The notes beneath the pieces were generated by a model, which was given only the letters and a program-made list of their open reading frames with translations, was not told where the DNA came from and made no database searches. Below, in pieces: positions 44,827-56,974 of a stretch of DNA of 64,000 nt. Made by a program: the position numbers and the translations under genes. This DNA comes from an uncultured Burkholderiales bacterium (GTDB taxonomy: Bacteria; Pseudomonadota; Gammaproteobacteria; Burkholderiales; Burkholderiaceae_C): the NCBI GenBank assembly GCA_903887325.1, contig CAISPG010000131.1, forward strand, positions 1 through 64,000, written 5' to 3'. The stretch's first letter is position 1; every line of letters begins with the position of its first letter.

Positions 44827-45492
44827 ATGAGCACTCAAGCACAAGGCGTTGCCAATGAACCAGCGTTGCGCAAGCAAATGCTGGCCGCCGCTTTGCAACT
44901 CGACGCTGTCGGATTGAACCGGGGCAGCACTGGCAACCTGTCGGTACGTATTGGCGAGCATTGGCTGGTCACGCCTTCAGGCGTTGCCGCTCAGGATTTA
45001 ACGCCGCAGTCCATGGTGCGAATGAATTTTGACGGCGAACCGTCGGGCCCGGGCAAGCCTTCCAGCGAATGGCGGTTTCACAGGGACATTCTGGCCTCGC
45101 GTCCCGATGTCCACGCCATCGTGCACACGCACTCGCGTTTCGCCACCGCTTTCGCCTGCCTGCACCGCGAGATTCCTGCGTTTCATTACATGATTGCCAT
45201 CGCCGGGGGTGACAACATACGTTGTGCGCCTTATGCCTTGTTCGGCACACAGGCATTGTCTGACCATGCACTCGAGGCCTTGCAGGACCGAAAAGCCTGT
45301 TTGCTGGGCAACCACGGCTTGATTGCCTTGGGGGCTGATTTGAAAAAAGCGGTGGCAGTGGCCATCGAAGTCGAGTCCTTGTGCGAGCAATACTGGACTG
45401 CGCTGCAACTCGGTGAGCCGACAATTCTGAGCCTTGAGCAAATGCAAGCCGTGCATGAAAAATTCAAAACCTACGGTCAAACCAACACATGA
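44827..45492 (+). CDS. Class II aldolase/adducin family, FucA-like; candidate 5-methylthioribulose-1-phosphate aldolase
   Basis: GLNRGSTGNLSVRI...PSSEWRFHRDILASRPDVHAIVHTHSRFATAFACLHREIPAFHYMIAIAGGDNIRCAPYALFGT; between mtnP and mtnA. Confidence 0.85.
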   Translation: MSTQAQGVANEPALRKQMLAAALQLDAVGLNRGSTGNLSVRIGEHWLVTPSGVAAQDLTPQSMVRMNFDGEPSGPGKPSSEWRFHRDILASRPDVHAIVHTHSRFATAFACLHREIPAFHYMIAIAGGDNIRCAPYALFGTQALSDHALEALQDRKACLLGNHGLIALGADLKKAVAVAIEVESLCEQYWTALQLGEPTILSLEQMQAVHEKFKTYGQTNT

Positions 45493-46550
45493 CAACTGCT
45501 GAACATACCCGGGTTGAAACCTTGCGCTGGTGTGCTGACAAGCTGGAGATGATCGATCAGCGCATTTTGCCTACGCGCTTTGAGTACCTGTCCTACACCA
45601 ATGCAGACGAAGTCGCCGAAGGCATACGCAGCATGGTGGTGCGCGGCGCGCCTGCCATCGGTTGTGCGGCAGCTTACGGCGTGGCCTTGCAGGCTTTGGC
45701 AAATCAGCACAAAGATAAAACAGTATTTGACGCAGCCATGCAGCATGGCTACGAAGTGTTGGCAGCGAGTCGTCCAACCGCAGTGAATTTATTCTGGGCG
45801 CTGCAGCGGATGAAGCATTCTCAGCATGCACAGACAGGGATTTCGCAAGCGGAGTTGGCAGTCGTATTGCTCACGCTGGCGCATGAGATATGCGCAGAAG
45901 ATGTGCGCATCAACCGCGCCATGGGCGATTTCGGTGCCGCCTTATTGAAAGACGGCGCGCGTGTATTGACCCATTGCAATGCAGGTGCCTTGGCCACTGC
46001 CGGTCACGGAACTGCCTTAGGTGTGATCCGCTCAGCGGTTGAGGTCGGTAAAAAAATCTCTGTGTTTGCCGATGAAACCCGTCCGTTTTTGCAAGGTGCC
46101 CGACTGACCGCCTGGGAAATGGTGCAGGAAAACATTCCGGTCACGCTGATCACCGACAACATGGCCGGACATTTGATGAAATGCGGCGAGATAGATGCGG
46201 TGATTGTCGGTACCGACCGGGTGGCGGCCAACGGCGACGTGGCCAACAAAATAGGCACATACATGGTGGCGGTGTTGGCGCACCGGCACAACATCCCTTT
46301 TTATGTAGCTTGTCCTTTATCGACCATCGATATGCAATTGCCGCATGGAGACGCGATTCCCATTGAGGAGCGCAGCCATGACGAAGTCACCGGGTTTGGC
46401 GCACAGCGCTGGGCACCGGCAGGTGTGCAAGTTCGCAATCCGGCGTTTGATGTGACACCGGCCGAACTGGTGACTGCGCTTATCACTGAAAGAGGCGTGA
46501 TCCATCAGCCCGATACGGCACAACTCAAAAAACTGATGGTACAGAACTAA
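45489..46550 (+). CDS. mtnA: S-methyl-5-thioribose-1-phosphate isomerase
   Basis: MVVRGAPAIGCAAAYGVAL...THCNAGALATAGHGTALGVIR...VGTDRVAANGDVANKIGTYMVA. Confidence 0.96.
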   Translation: MTTAEHTRVETLRWCADKLEMIDQRILPTRFEYLSYTNADEVAEGIRSMVVRGAPAIGCAAAYGVALQALANQHKDKTVFDAAMQHGYEVLAASRPTAVNLFWALQRMKHSQHAQTGISQAELAVVLLTLAHEICAEDVRINRAMGDFGAALLKDGARVLTHCNAGALATAGHGTALGVIRSAVEVGKKISVFADETRPFLQGARLTAWEMVQENIPVTLITDNMAGHLMKCGEIDAVIVGTDRVAANGDVANKIGTYMVAVLAHRHNIPFYVACPLSTIDMQLPHGDAIPIEERSHDEVTGFGAQRWAPAGVQVRNPAFDVTPAELVTALITERGVIHQPDTAQLKKLMVQN

Positions 46551-46565
46551 GCCCTGTTTGCCCGG

Positions 46566-47555
46566 TTAACGCAACCAGCCGCGCTTGTAGCAAAACCACA
46601 TGGGTAAGGCAGCGCTCAAAAACATCAAGCTGACCACATACGGGTAGGCGTAACTGCCGAGCAGCGCAAACTCAGGAAACTGCAGGTTCATACCGTAAAT
46701 GCTGGCCACCAAAGTGGGTGGTAACAAGGCCACGCTGGCCACTGAGAAAATCTTGATGACTTTGTTCTGACTGATGTTGATGAAACCGACGGTGGCATCC
46801 ATCAAGAAGTTGATCTTGTCGAATAAAAATGCAGTGTGGCTGTCGAGTGAATCAATGTCGCGCAGAATTTGGCGGGCATCGTCAAATTGCTCGGCGTTAA
46901 GCATGCGCAGCCGCATGGCAAAACTCAAGGCGCGCCGGGTGTCCATCATGTTGCGGCGTATGCGGCCGTTCAAATCTTCCTGGCGCGCAATCTCTGCCAG
47001 CACTTCACCGGCGAGTTCGTCGGTCACATCGCCTGACAAGACCATCTTGCTGACTTTTTCCAGTTCATCGTAAATGCCTTCGAGTGTGTCGGCTGAGTAT
47101 TCAGCGTCGACTGAAAACAATTCAAGCAACACATCTTTGGCGTCTTCGATCAGCCCCGGGGCGCGTCGTGCCCGCAGGCGCAGTAAACGGAACACCGGCA
47201 AATCTTCTTCATGGATAGAGAACAGCACGCCGTGGCTTTTCAAGGCTTCGTTGTGCTGGTTCAAAATAAAAGCCACACGCACGGCGCGCGGCTCGTCTAT
47301 GTCGGCGATCAAAAAGTCGGAGCGGATATGTAACTCGCCGTTGTCTTCTTCGTAAAAGCGCGCCGACTCTTCAATGTCCTCGTCCATGGCGTCATCAGGG
47401 ACTTGCACGTCAAAGTGCTGGCTGATCCAGCGCTTTTCTTCGGGCGTGGGAGACTCTAAATCAACCCATATAGGTTGGAAACGGGACAGCTCTTCGAGCG
47501 AGGAAATTTCTTCCTGAAACAGGCGGCCGTTGGCCAGCGAAAAAATGTTGAGCAT
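46566..47555 (-). CDS. corA: Magnesium/cobalt transporter CorA
   Basis: C-terminal VASIYGMNLQFPEF (GMN motif) and two TM segments. Confidence 0.94.
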   Translation of the reverse strand: MLNIFSLANGRLFQEEISSLEELSRFQPIWVDLESPTPEEKRWISQHFDVQVPDDAMDEDIEESARFYEEDNGELHIRSDFLIADIDEPRAVRVAFILNQHNEALKSHGVLFSIHEEDLPVFRLLRLRARRAPGLIEDAKDVLLELFSVDAEYSADTLEGIYDELEKVSKMVLSGDVTDELAGEVLAEIARQEDLNGRIRRNMMDTRRALSFAMRLRMLNAEQFDDARQILRDIDSLDSHTAFLFDKINFLMDATVGFINISQNKVIKIFSVASVALLPPTLVASIYGMNLQFPEFALLGSYAYPYVVSLMFLSAALPMWFCYKRGWLR

Positions 47556-47630
47556 GGCAAATCTCAGTGCGTGAAAGGGCGGATGAAAGGGTAAGGTTCG
47601 CTTTCGATGCCGCCCGGCCTGGTGCCAGTG

Positions 47631-47693
47631 GACCGAAAGCTACCGACTAGGGTAGGTTTCCAAGGAGTTCGCTCCGTAGCTGTTCAAGCGGTC
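47631..47693 (-). promoter_or_regulatory. Candidate structured 5' leader of corA
   Basis: Reverse strand GACCG...CGGTC closing helix with inner AGCTAC/GTAGCT and GGAG-CGAA-CTCC. Confidence 0.4.
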
Positions 47694-47761
47694 ATTATCG
47701 CACTGCTTTGTGACATATCGATTGACTGTTAAAGTCTGTGGTTTGGTTTGGGCGCTGCTGA

Positions 47762-48994
47762 ATGCATACTGAATTAAAGCCCGGACGCGAACTGGCATTG
47801 CTGTTGACCTTGGCCGGCATCCAATTTACCCATGTGGTCGATTTCATGATCATGATGCCCCTGGGCCCGCAACTTACGGCCTTGTTTCTGATCAGTGATG
47901 CGCAATTCGGGTTGCTGGTCTCTGCTTACACCTTTGCAGCCGGTCTGTCCGGCCTGCTGGCGGCTTCCTTTGTCGACCGCTTCGAGCGCAAACGCCTGCT
48001 GTTGAGCATTTATGTCTTGTTCGCTTTGACCACCCTTGGCTGCGCGCTGGCACCCACTTACGGTATGTTGATGCTCGCCAGAATCGCCGCCGGCATGTTC
48101 GGCGGCATTTTGTCGGCCATGACGCAAACCGTCATCGGCGATGTGATTCCGTTTGCACGGCGCGGGCGTGCCACCGGCCTGGTGATGACCTCGTTTTCGC
48201 TGGCCACCGTCATGGGCGTGCCGTCCGGTTTGTTTCTGGCCAACCATGCCGGCTGGCACAGCAGCTTTATTGCGATTGCTGCGGTCTGCGCTCTGGTGGG
48301 GCTGGCGGCCGTGTTCAGCCTTCCGCGCCTGGACAAACATGTGGCACAGGCCAGAGGCCAGAACATGTTGTTTGCCGTTCGCGGCGTGCTGGCCGATGCC
48401 AACCACCGGCGTGCCCTGGCCATGTCTTGCGCCATGATGTTTGCCGCTTTCACTGTTGTGCCCTACATCACGCTTTACATGCAGGCCAACAAGGTGTTGC
48501 TGGCCTCTGAAATACCGCTTATTTATCTGAGCGGCGGCGTCGTGACTTTGCTGAGCGCGCGCTGGGTAGGCATACTCACAGACCGGGTTGGTAAGCGCCT
48601 CATGTTTCAGCGCATGTTGTTGCTGTCTATGCTGCCTTTGACCGTCACCACCTTGATGCAAACCGCACCTTTGGCGCTGGTTCTGTTTGTGTCGTCCAGC
48701 CTGTTTTTCTGCATGAATGCGCGAATGATCCCCGGCATGGCCTTGCTGACCTCTGCTGCTCTGCCGCAATTCCGCGGTACTTTCATGTCCTTGAACGGCG
48801 CGGTGCAGTCGGTGTCCATGGGCCTGGCCACCTGGCTTGGCGGCATGTTGATACAGCGCAACGCGCAAGGCCAGGTGACGCATTACTGGCTGTGTGCCGC
48901 GGCCGCCGTGGCGGCCTCTTTGCTTGCCTATGTGCTGGCGCAGCGGGTCAAGATGCATACAGCCGAAGGGCCGCCGTCTACGGTGTCTGGTTGA
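47762..48994 (+). CDS. MFS transporter
   Basis: 12-TM-like; [42 protein letters not shown]. Confidence 0.93.
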   Translation: MHTELKPGRELALLLTLAGIQFTHVVDFMIMMPLGPQLTALFLISDAQFGLLVSAYTFAAGLSGLLAASFVDRFERKRLLLSIYVLFALTTLGCALAPTYGMLMLARIAAGMFGGILSAMTQTVIGDVIPFARRGRATGLVMTSFSLATVMGVPSGLFLANHAGWHSSFIAIAAVCALVGLAAVFSLPRLDKHVAQARGQNMLFAVRGVLADANHRRALAMSCAMMFAAFTVVPYITLYMQANKVLLASEIPLIYLSGGVVTLLSARWVGILTDRVGKRLMFQRMLLLSMLPLTVTTLMQTAPLALVLFVSSSLFFCMNARMIPGMALLTSAALPQFRGTFMSLNGAVQSVSMGLATWLGGMLIQRNAQGQVTHYWLCAAAAVAASLLAYVLAQRVKMHTAEGPPSTVSG

Positions 48995-49140
48995 ATTCGG
49001 TCAGATGCAGCCACGGGCATGAAGGTTTATTGCGCTGCGGTTTGCTTTTTTCCGCCACCGGGTGCATAGTGGAGGTGACCTGTCAACGTTCAGGCATGAG
49101 GTCTGGGCGATACGCACAGGTTTTTGTCCGGAGGGTTTGT

Positions 49141-49476
49141 ATGAATTTAACGATCAGCGGTCATCATCTGGAAGTCACGCCTGCGCTGCGTGGCTATGTC
49201 ATTCAAAAACTCGATCGCGTCATGCGGCATTTTGACCAGGTGGTCGATGTGCGCGTTTTGCTGTCGGTGGAAAAGCAAAAAGAAAAGGAAGGACGGCAAC
49301 GAGCCGAATGCAATATCCACGTCAAGGGCAGCGATTTGTTCGCTGAGTCCGCCAGCCAGGATTTGTATGCGGCCGTCGATGATCTCGTCGACAAGCTGGA
49401 CCGTCAGGTGGTGCGCCACAAAGACAGGTTGCAGGATCACCATCACAGCAGCGCCAAACGTGAAATGATGAACTGA
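49141..49476 (+). CDS. hpf: Ribosome hibernation-promoting factor
   Basis: [46 protein letters not shown]. Confidence 0.95.
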   Translation: MNLTISGHHLEVTPALRGYVIQKLDRVMRHFDQVVDVRVLLSVEKQKEKEGRQRAECNIHVKGSDLFAESASQDLYAAVDDLVDKLDRQVVRHKDRLQDHHHSSAKREMMN

Positions 49477-49500
49477 AACCTGCCGCTCTGGCCACACACA

Positions 49501-49527
49501 ACCGCCTGCCCGTCAGGCGGTTTTTTT
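49501..49527 (+). terminator. Rho-independent terminator after hpf
   Basis: ACCGCCTG-CCCGT-CAGGCGGT followed by a T-run. Confidence 0.85.
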
Positions 49528-49609
49528 CTGCCAGTTTTATATAATATGAAAGTTATCAATATTTACCCTAGCTTGACACCCAAACTAGGTGCATAATCAG
49601 CCCCCAATC

Positions 49610-50077
49610 ATGAACAGACTCGCTGCCATATTGCCTGCTGCACAAGCGCTTGTGCAAGTAGACGCGACCAGCAAAAAACGTGCTTTTGAGGAAGCCGGTT
49701 TGCTGTTTGAGAATTTGCATGGCTTAAACCGTGCCATGGTGGCCGACAGTCTTTTTGCGCGTGAGCGCCTGGGTTCTACCGGTCTGGGTTACGGCGTGGC
49801 CATACCGCATGGCCGCATCAAGGGCATGAAGACCCCGTTGGCTGCGGTATTCCGCCTGGCCGATCCCATAGGTTTTGACTCCCCGGATGAAAAACCCGTG
49901 TGTTTGATGATTTTTCTGCTGGTACCGGAGGCTTCTACGCAAAAGCATCTGGAAATCCTGTCGGAAATGGCCGAAATGTTGAGCGACGCGGCATTGCGAG
50001 ACAAACTCAAAAGTTGCAATGACGCGTTGGAACTGCACCATCTGATCGCCAGCTGGCAATCGGTACAAACCGTTTAA
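49610..50077 (+). CDS. ptsN: Nitrogen-regulatory PTS IIA protein
   Basis: MNRLAAILPAAQALVQVDATSKKRAFEEAGLLFE...RERLGSTGLGYGVAIPHGRI. Confidence 0.95.
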   Translation: MNRLAAILPAAQALVQVDATSKKRAFEEAGLLFENLHGLNRAMVADSLFARERLGSTGLGYGVAIPHGRIKGMKTPLAAVFRLADPIGFDSPDEKPVCLMIFLLVPEASTQKHLEILSEMAEMLSDAALRDKLKSCNDALELHHLIASWQSVQTV

Positions 50078-50089
50078 GCCGACCTTGTT

Positions 50090-51046
50090 TTGAAACCCAC
50101 CGTCGTCAGCGCTGATGTTTTATTTGAAGACTTCAGACAGCGGTTGAATTGGCAATGGGTGGCCAGCCAAAGCGCCAAAGAACGCCATTTTGATGAAGTC
50201 GCGGTGCGCATGGCTCGCTCTGGCGCCGATCTGGTCGGCCACTTAAATTACATACACCCCTACCGGCTGCAAGTGCTGGGCGAAAGAGAAATCCAATATT
50301 TGCAACACGCTGACCCGCAAGTAGGCGAGCGACGTGTTGCACGCATCGTGACATTGGAGCCGCCGGTGCTGGTGGTGGCTGATGGCCAGACCCCTACCCC
50401 GGCACTTTTAAAGATGTGCGAGCAGGCGCACATTCCCATGTTTGTCACCGCCGAGTCTGCCTCTTTTGTGATCGACCTGCTGCGCGCTTATTTGTCCAAG
50501 CATTTTGCCGATCGCACCACCTTGCACGGCGTGTTCATGGATATTCTGGGCATGGGCGTGATGATCACCGGCGAATCGGGGCTGGGCAAAAGCGAACTCG
50601 GGCTGGAGCTGATTTCACGTGGACACGGCTTGGTGGCCGATGACGCAGTGGATTTGTACCGCATCAACCAGACCACCCTGGAAGGGCGTTGCCCGGCTTT
50701 GCTGCAAAACCTGCTGGAAGTGCGCGGCATTGGGTTGCTGGACATACAAGCTATTTTTGGTGAAACAGCGGTTCGCCGCAAAATGCGGCTCAAGCTGATC
50801 GTGCACCTGGTGCGCAAGGAAACCCTGGAGCGCGACTACGACCGCTTACCGCACGAACCGTTAACCCATGATGTGCTCGGCATTGCGGTGCGCAAAGTCG
50901 TGATACAGGTGGTCGCCGGTCGCAATATTGCGGTGCTGGTCGAGGCGGCGGTGCGCAATACGATTTTGCAGTTGCGCGGTATTGATACCTATGAGAAATT
51001 CGTGGTGCGCCACCGCGAGGCCATGCAATCCAATCAGGTGGACTAG
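50090..51046 (+). CDS. hprK: HPr kinase/phosphorylase (TTG start)
   Basis: Walker [20 protein letters not shown]; after ptsN. Confidence 0.96.
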   Translation: MKPTVVSADVLFEDFRQRLNWQWVASQSAKERHFDEVAVRMARSGADLVGHLNYIHPYRLQVLGEREIQYLQHADPQVGERRVARIVTLEPPVLVVADGQTPTPALLKMCEQAHIPMFVTAESASFVIDLLRAYLSKHFADRTTLHGVFMDILGMGVMITGESGLGKSELGLELISRGHGLVADDAVDLYRINQTTLEGRCPALLQNLLEVRGIGLLDIQAIFGETAVRRKMRLKLIVHLVRKETLERDYDRLPHEPLTHDVLGIAVRKVVIQVVAGRNIAVLVEAAVRNTILQLRGIDTYEKFVVRHREAMQSNQVD

Positions 51047-51471
51047 GCGTTTTTGTTAGGGCAAGGGTTGCGCAAACAATGCGCGTACAGGCTGAGCGCA
51101 TGGTCGGCAATCTCAAAACCCTTGGCGCGCGCGATATCGTGCTGGCGCTTTTCGATTTCCGCATCAAAAAACTCTTCCACCCGGCCGCAATCCAGGCACA
51201 CCAGGTGGTCGTGGCGCTGGCCTTCATTGAGCTCATAAACCGCCTTGCCGCTTTCAAACTGGCTGCGCGTGAGCAGGCCGGCTTGTTCAAACTGCATCAA
51301 CACCCGGTAAATGGTGGCCAGGCCGATGTCGGCGCGCTCGTTCAGAACCAGGCGGTACACATCTTCTGCGCTCATGTGGCGCTGCCCGCTTTTTTGGAAC
51401 AATTCCAAAATGGTGATGCGCGGTAAGGTGGCTTTCAAGCCGGTATTTTTTAAATCACCTATGGACTGCAT
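51043..51471 (-). CDS. fur: Ferric uptake regulator
   Basis: [36 protein letters not shown]...[15 protein letters not shown]. Confidence 0.97.
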   Translation of the reverse strand: MQSIGDLKNTGLKATLPRITILELFQKSGQRHMSAEDVYRLVLNERADIGLATIYRVLMQFEQAGLLTRSQFESGKAVYELNEGQRHDHLVCLDCGRVEEFFDAEIEKRQHDIARAKGFEIADHALSLYAHCLRNPCPNKNA

Positions 51472-51550
51472 ATGAACCTTTCGCAACCATGGGCATGGAA
51501 CCATGACCCCTCGTTACAATGGATTCATCATAGCCTGCTTATTCCCCCAC

Positions 51551-52105
51551 ATGACTTCTTGGCAACCTCTCACGGCGCGCAGCTGCGGCCTGTTTCTTAC
51601 CGTCAGTCTGGCTGCGTGCTCCTTTGTGGAAGACCCCGTTGCCAAAGCCATGAAAAGGATGACGCCCTACCGAGCTGAAGTCGTCCAAGGCAATTTCGTC
51701 TCCAAGGAGCAGCTGCAGGCCTTGCGACCGGGTATGAGCCGCAAACAAGTCAGGGAAATTCTCGGCACCCCTTTGATCGCCAGTGTGTTTCACGCCAATC
51801 GCTGGGATTACGCCTTCACCATCAAGCGCCAGGGCACCGCGCCGCAACAACGCAAGCTCTCGGTTTTTTTCAAGGACGATATGTTTGACCGGGTCGATGC
51901 CGAGGAGTTGCCCAGCGAATCTGAATTCGCTGAAAAATTGACCACCAACCGTTCTGAAAACATCAAAGTCCCTGAGCTCAAAGCCTCCGAACAGGATTTG
52001 GAAAAATTCCGCAAAGCCAGCCCTGCCCCTGTTGCAGCAGATGCGCCTGCCGATGCCAGCGGTCCCGCTAAAACCTATCCGCCGCTGGAACCCAAGTCGC
52101 CTTGA
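51551..52105 (+). CDS. bamE: Outer membrane protein assembly factor BamE
   Basis: Lipobox [35 protein letters not shown]. Confidence 0.93.
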   Translation: MTSWQPLTARSCGLFLTVSLAACSFVEDPVAKAMKRMTPYRAEVVQGNFVSKEQLQALRPGMSRKQVREILGTPLIASVFHANRWDYAFTIKRQGTAPQQRKLSVFFKDDMFDRVDAEELPSESEFAEKLTTNRSENIKVPELKASEQDLEKFRKASPAPVAADAPADASGPAKTYPPLEPKSP

Positions 52106-52116
52106 GACGTGACACC

Positions 52117-52956
52117 ATGACCGATAACAACTCAGCCCTTCACCGTATCGCGATCGCAGGTGCCAGCGGGCGCATGGGCCGCATGTTGATCGAAGCGGTC
52201 ATGCAGGCCGGTGACACGCAACTTGCCGGCGCGCTGGACATTGCCAGCAGCCCGCATATCGCAACCGATGCCGCCGCTTTTCTCGGCAGGCCCGCCGGTG
52301 TAAGGATCAGCGCCGATATGGATGCGGGTTTGAAAAACGCACAAGTGCTGATTGATTTCACCCGTCCCGAAGGCACCATGCAGCATCTGGCGGCATGCCG
52401 CCGACTTGGTGTGCAAATGGTCATAGGCACCACCGGGTTTTCTGACGCCCAAAAGGCCGAGATTCAAGCCGCCAGCCGTGAGATTGCCATCGTCATGGCG
52501 CCGAACATGAGCGTGGGCGTGAATGTCACGCTCAAATTGCTGGAACTGGCAGCCACGGCGCTGAACAACGGTTATGACATTGAAATCATCGAAGCTCACC
52601 ATAAACACAAAGTGGATGCACCTTCAGGCACTGCACTGAAGATGGGGGAAGTCATCGCCTCGGCGCAAGGCCGTCAATTGAAAGACTGTGCTGTGTATGA
52701 GCGCTATGGCCATACCGGCGAACGTGTGGACGGCAGCATAGGTTTTTCCACCATACGCGGCGGCGACATCGTCGGCGACCACACGGTGATGTTTGCCACC
52801 GAAGGCGAGCGTATAGAAATCACCCACAAATCCGCCAGCCGCAGCACCTATGCCCAGGGCAGTTTGCGCGCCGTGCGTTTTCTGGCGCAGCAGCGCAGCG
52901 GATTGTTCGACATGTTTGATGTGCTCGGCTTAAAGCAGGCAGGACAGCAGCCATGA
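52117..52956 (+). CDS. dapB: 4-hydroxy-tetrahydrodipicolinate reductase
   Basis: [18 protein letters not shown]...[20 protein letters not shown]. Confidence 0.97.
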   Translation: MTDNNSALHRIAIAGASGRMGRMLIEAVMQAGDTQLAGALDIASSPHIATDAAAFLGRPAGVRISADMDAGLKNAQVLIDFTRPEGTMQHLAACRRLGVQMVIGTTGFSDAQKAEIQAASREIAIVMAPNMSVGVNVTLKLLELAATALNNGYDIEIIEAHHKHKVDAPSGTALKMGEVIASAQGRQLKDCAVYERYGHTGERVDGSIGFSTIRGGDIVGDHTVMFATEGERIEITHKSASRSTYAQGSLRAVRFLAQQRSGLFDMFDVLGLKQAGQQP

Positions 52957-53606
52957 ATTTGTGGGACATGCTGGCCCAGGCCGATGGCGTGAGCCGGGCT
53001 GTCACGCTGTTGCTGCTGTGCATGTCCATGGCCAGCTGGTACATCATTCTTTATAAAAGCTGGTTGCTGCAGCAGGCCGTCAAACAGTTGGCAACCTGCA
53101 AAGCCTTGTTCTGGCAAGCCTCAGATTGGACACAGGCGCGCGCGCACTGGCTGGGGGCAGACCCTCAAGCCATGTTCACGGTGCTGTTAGACGCAGCCGC
53201 AACCACGCCTGAAAGCGGTCTGGCCGCTGCCGCCAGCCGGGAAGACCAATTGACCCGCCGCTTGCGCGAAGCCTTGCAAACGGTTCGTGCCCGGCTTCAG
53301 TGGGGCCAGGACTTGTTGGCCACCATTGGTGCCACCGCACCCTTCGTCGGCTTGCTGGGCACGGTCTGGGGCATTTTTCATGCGCTCACCAATCTGGCGG
53401 TCGCCGGACAGTACACCTTGGACAAAGTGGCCCAGCCGGTCGGTGAAGCGCTGGTCATGACCGCCGCCGGTCTGGCGGTTGCTATCCCCGCAGTCATGGC
53501 CTACAACCTGATGGGCCGCCGTCTGGCCCGCCTGGACGCCGAGCTCGAAGGCCTGGCCTACGACTTGCGCGCCCTGGCCCAGGCCGATGCGCAGAACAAA
53601 GCTTGA
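52953..53606 (+). CDS. MotA/TolQ/ExbB proton channel family protein
   Basis: [23 protein letters not shown]...[21 protein letters not shown]. Confidence 0.94.
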   Translation: MNLWDMLAQADGVSRAVTLLLLCMSMASWYIILYKSWLLQQAVKQLATCKALFWQASDWTQARAHWLGADPQAMFTVLLDAAATTPESGLAAAASREDQLTRRLREALQTVRARLQWGQDLLATIGATAPFVGLLGTVWGIFHALTNLAVAGQYTLDKVAQPVGEALVMTAAGLAVAIPAVMAYNLMGRRLARLDAELEGLAYDLRALAQADAQNKA

Positions 53607-53616
53607 GTGTGTTTGC

Positions 53617-54069
53617 ATGGCATTCGGTGAATTTGAAAAGCGCCAGTCCCATGCACCCATGGGCGACATCAATGTCACGCCGCTGGTCGATGTCATGCTG
53701 GTGCTGCTGGTCATTTTCATCATCGCCGCGCCATTGATGACCAGTGGCTTGCACATGGAGCTGCCGCAAGCGGATGCGCCGCCCGCCCCGGCCAAGCCGG
53801 TGCTGCTTGAGGTGGCGCTCGACAGCACCGGACAATTGAGGGTCGACGGCCAGGCGCTGTCCGTCAGCCAACTCGCCGCCGCGCTCAGCTTGCGCGCAGC
53901 GGCAGCACAAACCACCGAAGTGCAACTCAAAGTCGATAAATCCGTGCCCTACGGCAGCGTGGCCGAAGTGCTGGCCGAAATCCAGAAATCCGAATTACAC
54001 AGTGTGTCGCTGGCGGTGCAGTCGGCTGCGCCTAAAATCCAGCCCACCTCCCCGCCACCGCGCAACTGA
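53617..54069 (+). CDS. ExbD/TolR family protein
   Basis: [29 protein letters not shown]. Confidence 0.95.
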   Translation: MAFGEFEKRQSHAPMGDINVTPLVDVMLVLLVIFIIAAPLMTSGLHMELPQADAPPAPAKPVLLEVALDSTGQLRVDGQALSVSQLAAALSLRAAAAQTTEVQLKVDKSVPYGSVAEVLAEIQKSELHSVSLAVQSAAPKIQPTSPPPRN

Positions 54070-54097
54070 GCGCGCACGGGGTTTCTTATTGAGCCCC

Positions 54098-56974
54098 ATG
54101 CAACACACCCCTTCCCATTCCGATCACGCCGGCGGCAACATCAGCGGCGATTACCAGGCTTCAGCCATAGAAAAGGCTGTACAGGCCGCTTGGACGCACT
54201 CAGATGTTTACCGCGTCACCGAAGACAAGTCGCGCCCCAAGTACTACGCCTGCTCCATGCTGCCTTACCCCAGCGGCAAATTGCACATGGGCCATGTGCG
54301 CAACTACACCATCAACGACATGCTCACGCGCCATTTGCGCATGAAGGGCTTTAACGTGCTCATGCCCATGGGCTGGGACGCGTTCGGCTTACCGGCCGAG
54401 AACGCCGCTTTGAAAAACGGTGTGCCCCCGGCCAAGTGGACCTATGAAAACATCGCCTACATGAAGCAGCAAATGCAGGCCATGGGCCTGGCGATTGACT
54501 GGTCGCGCGAAGTCGCTACCTGCGATGCAAGCTATTACAAATGGAACCAGTGGCTGTTTTTGAAGATGCTGGAAAAGGGCGTTGCTTACCGCAAGACCCA
54601 GGTGGTGAACTGGGACCCGGTGGACCAGACGGTGCTGGCCAATGAGCAAGTGATTGACGGCAAAGGCTGGCGCACCGGTGCAGTGGTGGAGAAGCGGGAA
54701 ATTCCCGGCTATTACCTGAAGATCACCGATTACGCGCAAGAGTTGCTTGATCATGTGCAAATCGGCAACCCCAAGGCCACGTTGAACGGTTGGCCGGACA
54801 AGGTGCGCTTGATGCAGGAAAACTGGATCGGCAAATCCGAGGGTGTGCGGTTTGCGTTCACGCACGGTATTCGGGATGCCAGTGGTCAGTTGATACAAGA
54901 CGGTCGCATGTATGTGTTCACCACGCGTGCGGACACCATCATGGGGGTGACGTTTTGTGCGGTGGCGCCCGAGCATCCGTTGGCGCTGCATGCCGCCGTT
55001 GGCAACCCGAAACTGGCAGCCTTCATTGAGGAATGCAAAGCCGGTGGCACCACCGAGGCGGAGTTGGCGTTGAAGGACAAGGTCGGTATGGACACTGGCC
55101 TGAAGGTGACGCATCCGTTGACGGGCGAGCAGGTGGCGGTGTGGATCGGCAACTACGTGTTGATGAGCTATGGCGACGGCGCGGTGATGGGTGTGCCGGC
55201 GCATGATGAGCGGGATTTTGCGTTTGCGTTGAAGTACCAGTTGGCTATCAAACAGGTGGTCAGTGTTGGTGCCGATGACGTGTCGGTATTGCGTTCGGAT
55301 GGTGGTGCCGCTGCGCAGACTGCTCCCGGCTCGTCGGTCGCAGGCTCCGACTCCTCGCCGAAAGCAGTCTCCGCATCTGTTGCTACTGCTTCGGTCAAAG
55401 CTGTTTCATTCGACAACCGCGCTTGGCAAGAGTGGTATGCCACCAAAGATGGCGTATGCCTGAACTCCGGCGCGCTGGACGGTTTGCGTTTTAAAGAAGC
55501 GGTCAACAAAGTGTCCGAGCTACTCGCCGCCAAAAACCTGGGCGAGAAAAAAATCACCTGGCGTTTGCGCGACTGGGGTGTCAGCCGCCAACGTTACTGG
55601 GGTACGCCGATTCCCATCATCCATTGCGATGAACACGGCGCAGTACCTGTGCCGGAAAAAGACCTGCCGGTGGTGTTGCCGCAAGACTGTATTCCTGATG
55701 GCTCAGGCAACCCTTTGCACAAGCACGAAGGTTTTCACCACGGCGTGGTGTGTCCGACCTGCGGCAAACCGGCGCGGCGCGAAACCGACACCATGGACAC
55801 GTTTGTCGATTCAAGTTGGTACTACATGCGCTATTGCGACCCGACGAATGCCGACAAGATGGTGGCCGATGGCACCGACTATTGGATGCGCCAAGAGGGC
55901 GTGGCCACGGGCGGCAGCGGCATGGACCAGTACATAGGCGGTATAGAACACGCTATTCTGCATTTGCTGTATGCGCGTTTTTGGACCAAGGTGATGCGTG
56001 ATTTGGGTTTGGTGAAAGTGGATGAACCGTTTACCAAACTGCTGACCCAGGGCATGGTGCTCAACCATATTTACTCGCGCAAAAGCGAGAAGGGCGGCAT
56101 CGAGTATTTCTGGCCGCACGAGGTGCAAGACCAGCATTATGCCAATGGCAAAGTCATTGGCGCGGTGTTGAAAGAAGCCAAAGGCCATTTGCCTGCCGGT
56201 ACACCCATCGTCTATGAAGGCGTGGGCACCATGAGTAAGAGCAAGAACAACGGCGTGGATCCGCAAGACCTGATTGAGCGCTACGGCGCTGACACGGCGC
56301 GTCTTTACACCATGTTCACCGCGCCGCCCGAGGCGACGCTGGAATGGAACGATTCGGCGGTGGAAGGCAGTTACCGGTTTTTGCGGCGAGTGTGGAATTT
56401 CGCCCACAAGCACCGTGCCGCCATCGCCACTGGAATGGCTGTAGACCGCAGCCAGTCGGTGGAATTCGGCAAAGCGGCCAAGGCATTGAGACTCGATATA
56501 CACAGTGTGCTCAAGCAGGCGAATTACGACTACGAGCGCATGCAATACAACACTGTGGTGTCGGCGGTGATGAAAATGCTCAACACCTTGGAAGACGCGG
56601 CTTTGAGCGACAGCCCCGAGAATTGCGCTGCATTGGCGGAATGTGTGTCCATTTTGTTGCGCGTGCTGTATCCGGTGTGTCCGCACATTGCTTTTCATCT
56701 GTGGCAAGACTTGGGGCTACAGAACGCTAGTGGCAGCTTGCTTGATGTTGAGTGGCCCAAAGTGGACGAAACCGCCCTGGTGCGCGACGAAATCGAACTG
56801 ATGTTGCAGGTCAACGGCAAGCTGCGCGGCTCGCTGCTGGTCAGTGCGCAAGCAGACAAAGCCGCCATCGAGCAGGCGGCGCTGGCCAGCGAAGCCTTTC
56901 AGAAACAGGCACAGGGAGCCGCGGTGAAAAAAATCATCATCGTCCCGGGCCGCCTCGTCAACCTGGTGATCTGA
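54098..56974 (+). CDS. leuS: Leucyl-tRNA synthetase
   Basis: [19 protein letters not shown] (HIGH) and [13 protein letters not shown] (KMSKS). Confidence 0.98.
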   Translation: MQHTPSHSDHAGGNISGDYQASAIEKAVQAAWTHSDVYRVTEDKSRPKYYACSMLPYPSGKLHMGHVRNYTINDMLTRHLRMKGFNVLMPMGWDAFGLPAENAALKNGVPPAKWTYENIAYMKQQMQAMGLAIDWSREVATCDASYYKWNQWLFLKMLEKGVAYRKTQVVNWDPVDQTVLANEQVIDGKGWRTGAVVEKREIPGYYLKITDYAQELLDHVQIGNPKATLNGWPDKVRLMQENWIGKSEGVRFAFTHGIRDASGQLIQDGRMYVFTTRADTIMGVTFCAVAPEHPLALHAAVGNPKLAAFIEECKAGGTTEAELALKDKVGMDTGLKVTHPLTGEQVAVWIGNYVLMSYGDGAVMGVPAHDERDFAFALKYQLAIKQVVSVGADDVSVLRSDGGAAAQTAPGSSVAGSDSSPKAVSASVATASVKAVSFDNRAWQEWYATKDGVCLNSGALDGLRFKEAVNKVSELLAAKNLGEKKITWRLRDWGVSRQRYWGTPIPIIHCDEHGAVPVPEKDLPVVLPQDCIPDGSGNPLHKHEGFHHGVVCPTCGKPARRETDTMDTFVDSSWYYMRYCDPTNADKMVADGTDYWMRQEGVATGGSGMDQYIGGIEHAILHLLYARFWTKVMRDLGLVKVDEPFTKLLTQGMVLNHIYSRKSEKGGIEYFWPHEVQDQHYANGKVIGAVLKEAKGHLPAGTPIVYEGVGTMSKSKNNGVDPQDLIERYGADTARLYTMFTAPPEATLEWNDSAVEGSYRFLRRVWNFAHKHRAAIATGMAVDRSQSVEFGKAAKALRLDIHSVLKQANYDYERMQYNTVVSAVMKMLNTLEDAALSDSPENCAALAECVSILLRVLYPVCPHIAFHLWQDLGLQNASGSLLDVEWPKVDETALVRDEIELMLQVNGKLRGSLLVSAQADKAAIEQAALASEAFQKQAQGAAVKKIIIVPGRLVNLVI

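Noticed and set aside
47774-48958. 394-aa minus-strand ORF antisense to the MFS transporter
   Set aside because: Gln/His/Arg-rich composition typical of an antisense shadow of a hydrophobic protein gene.
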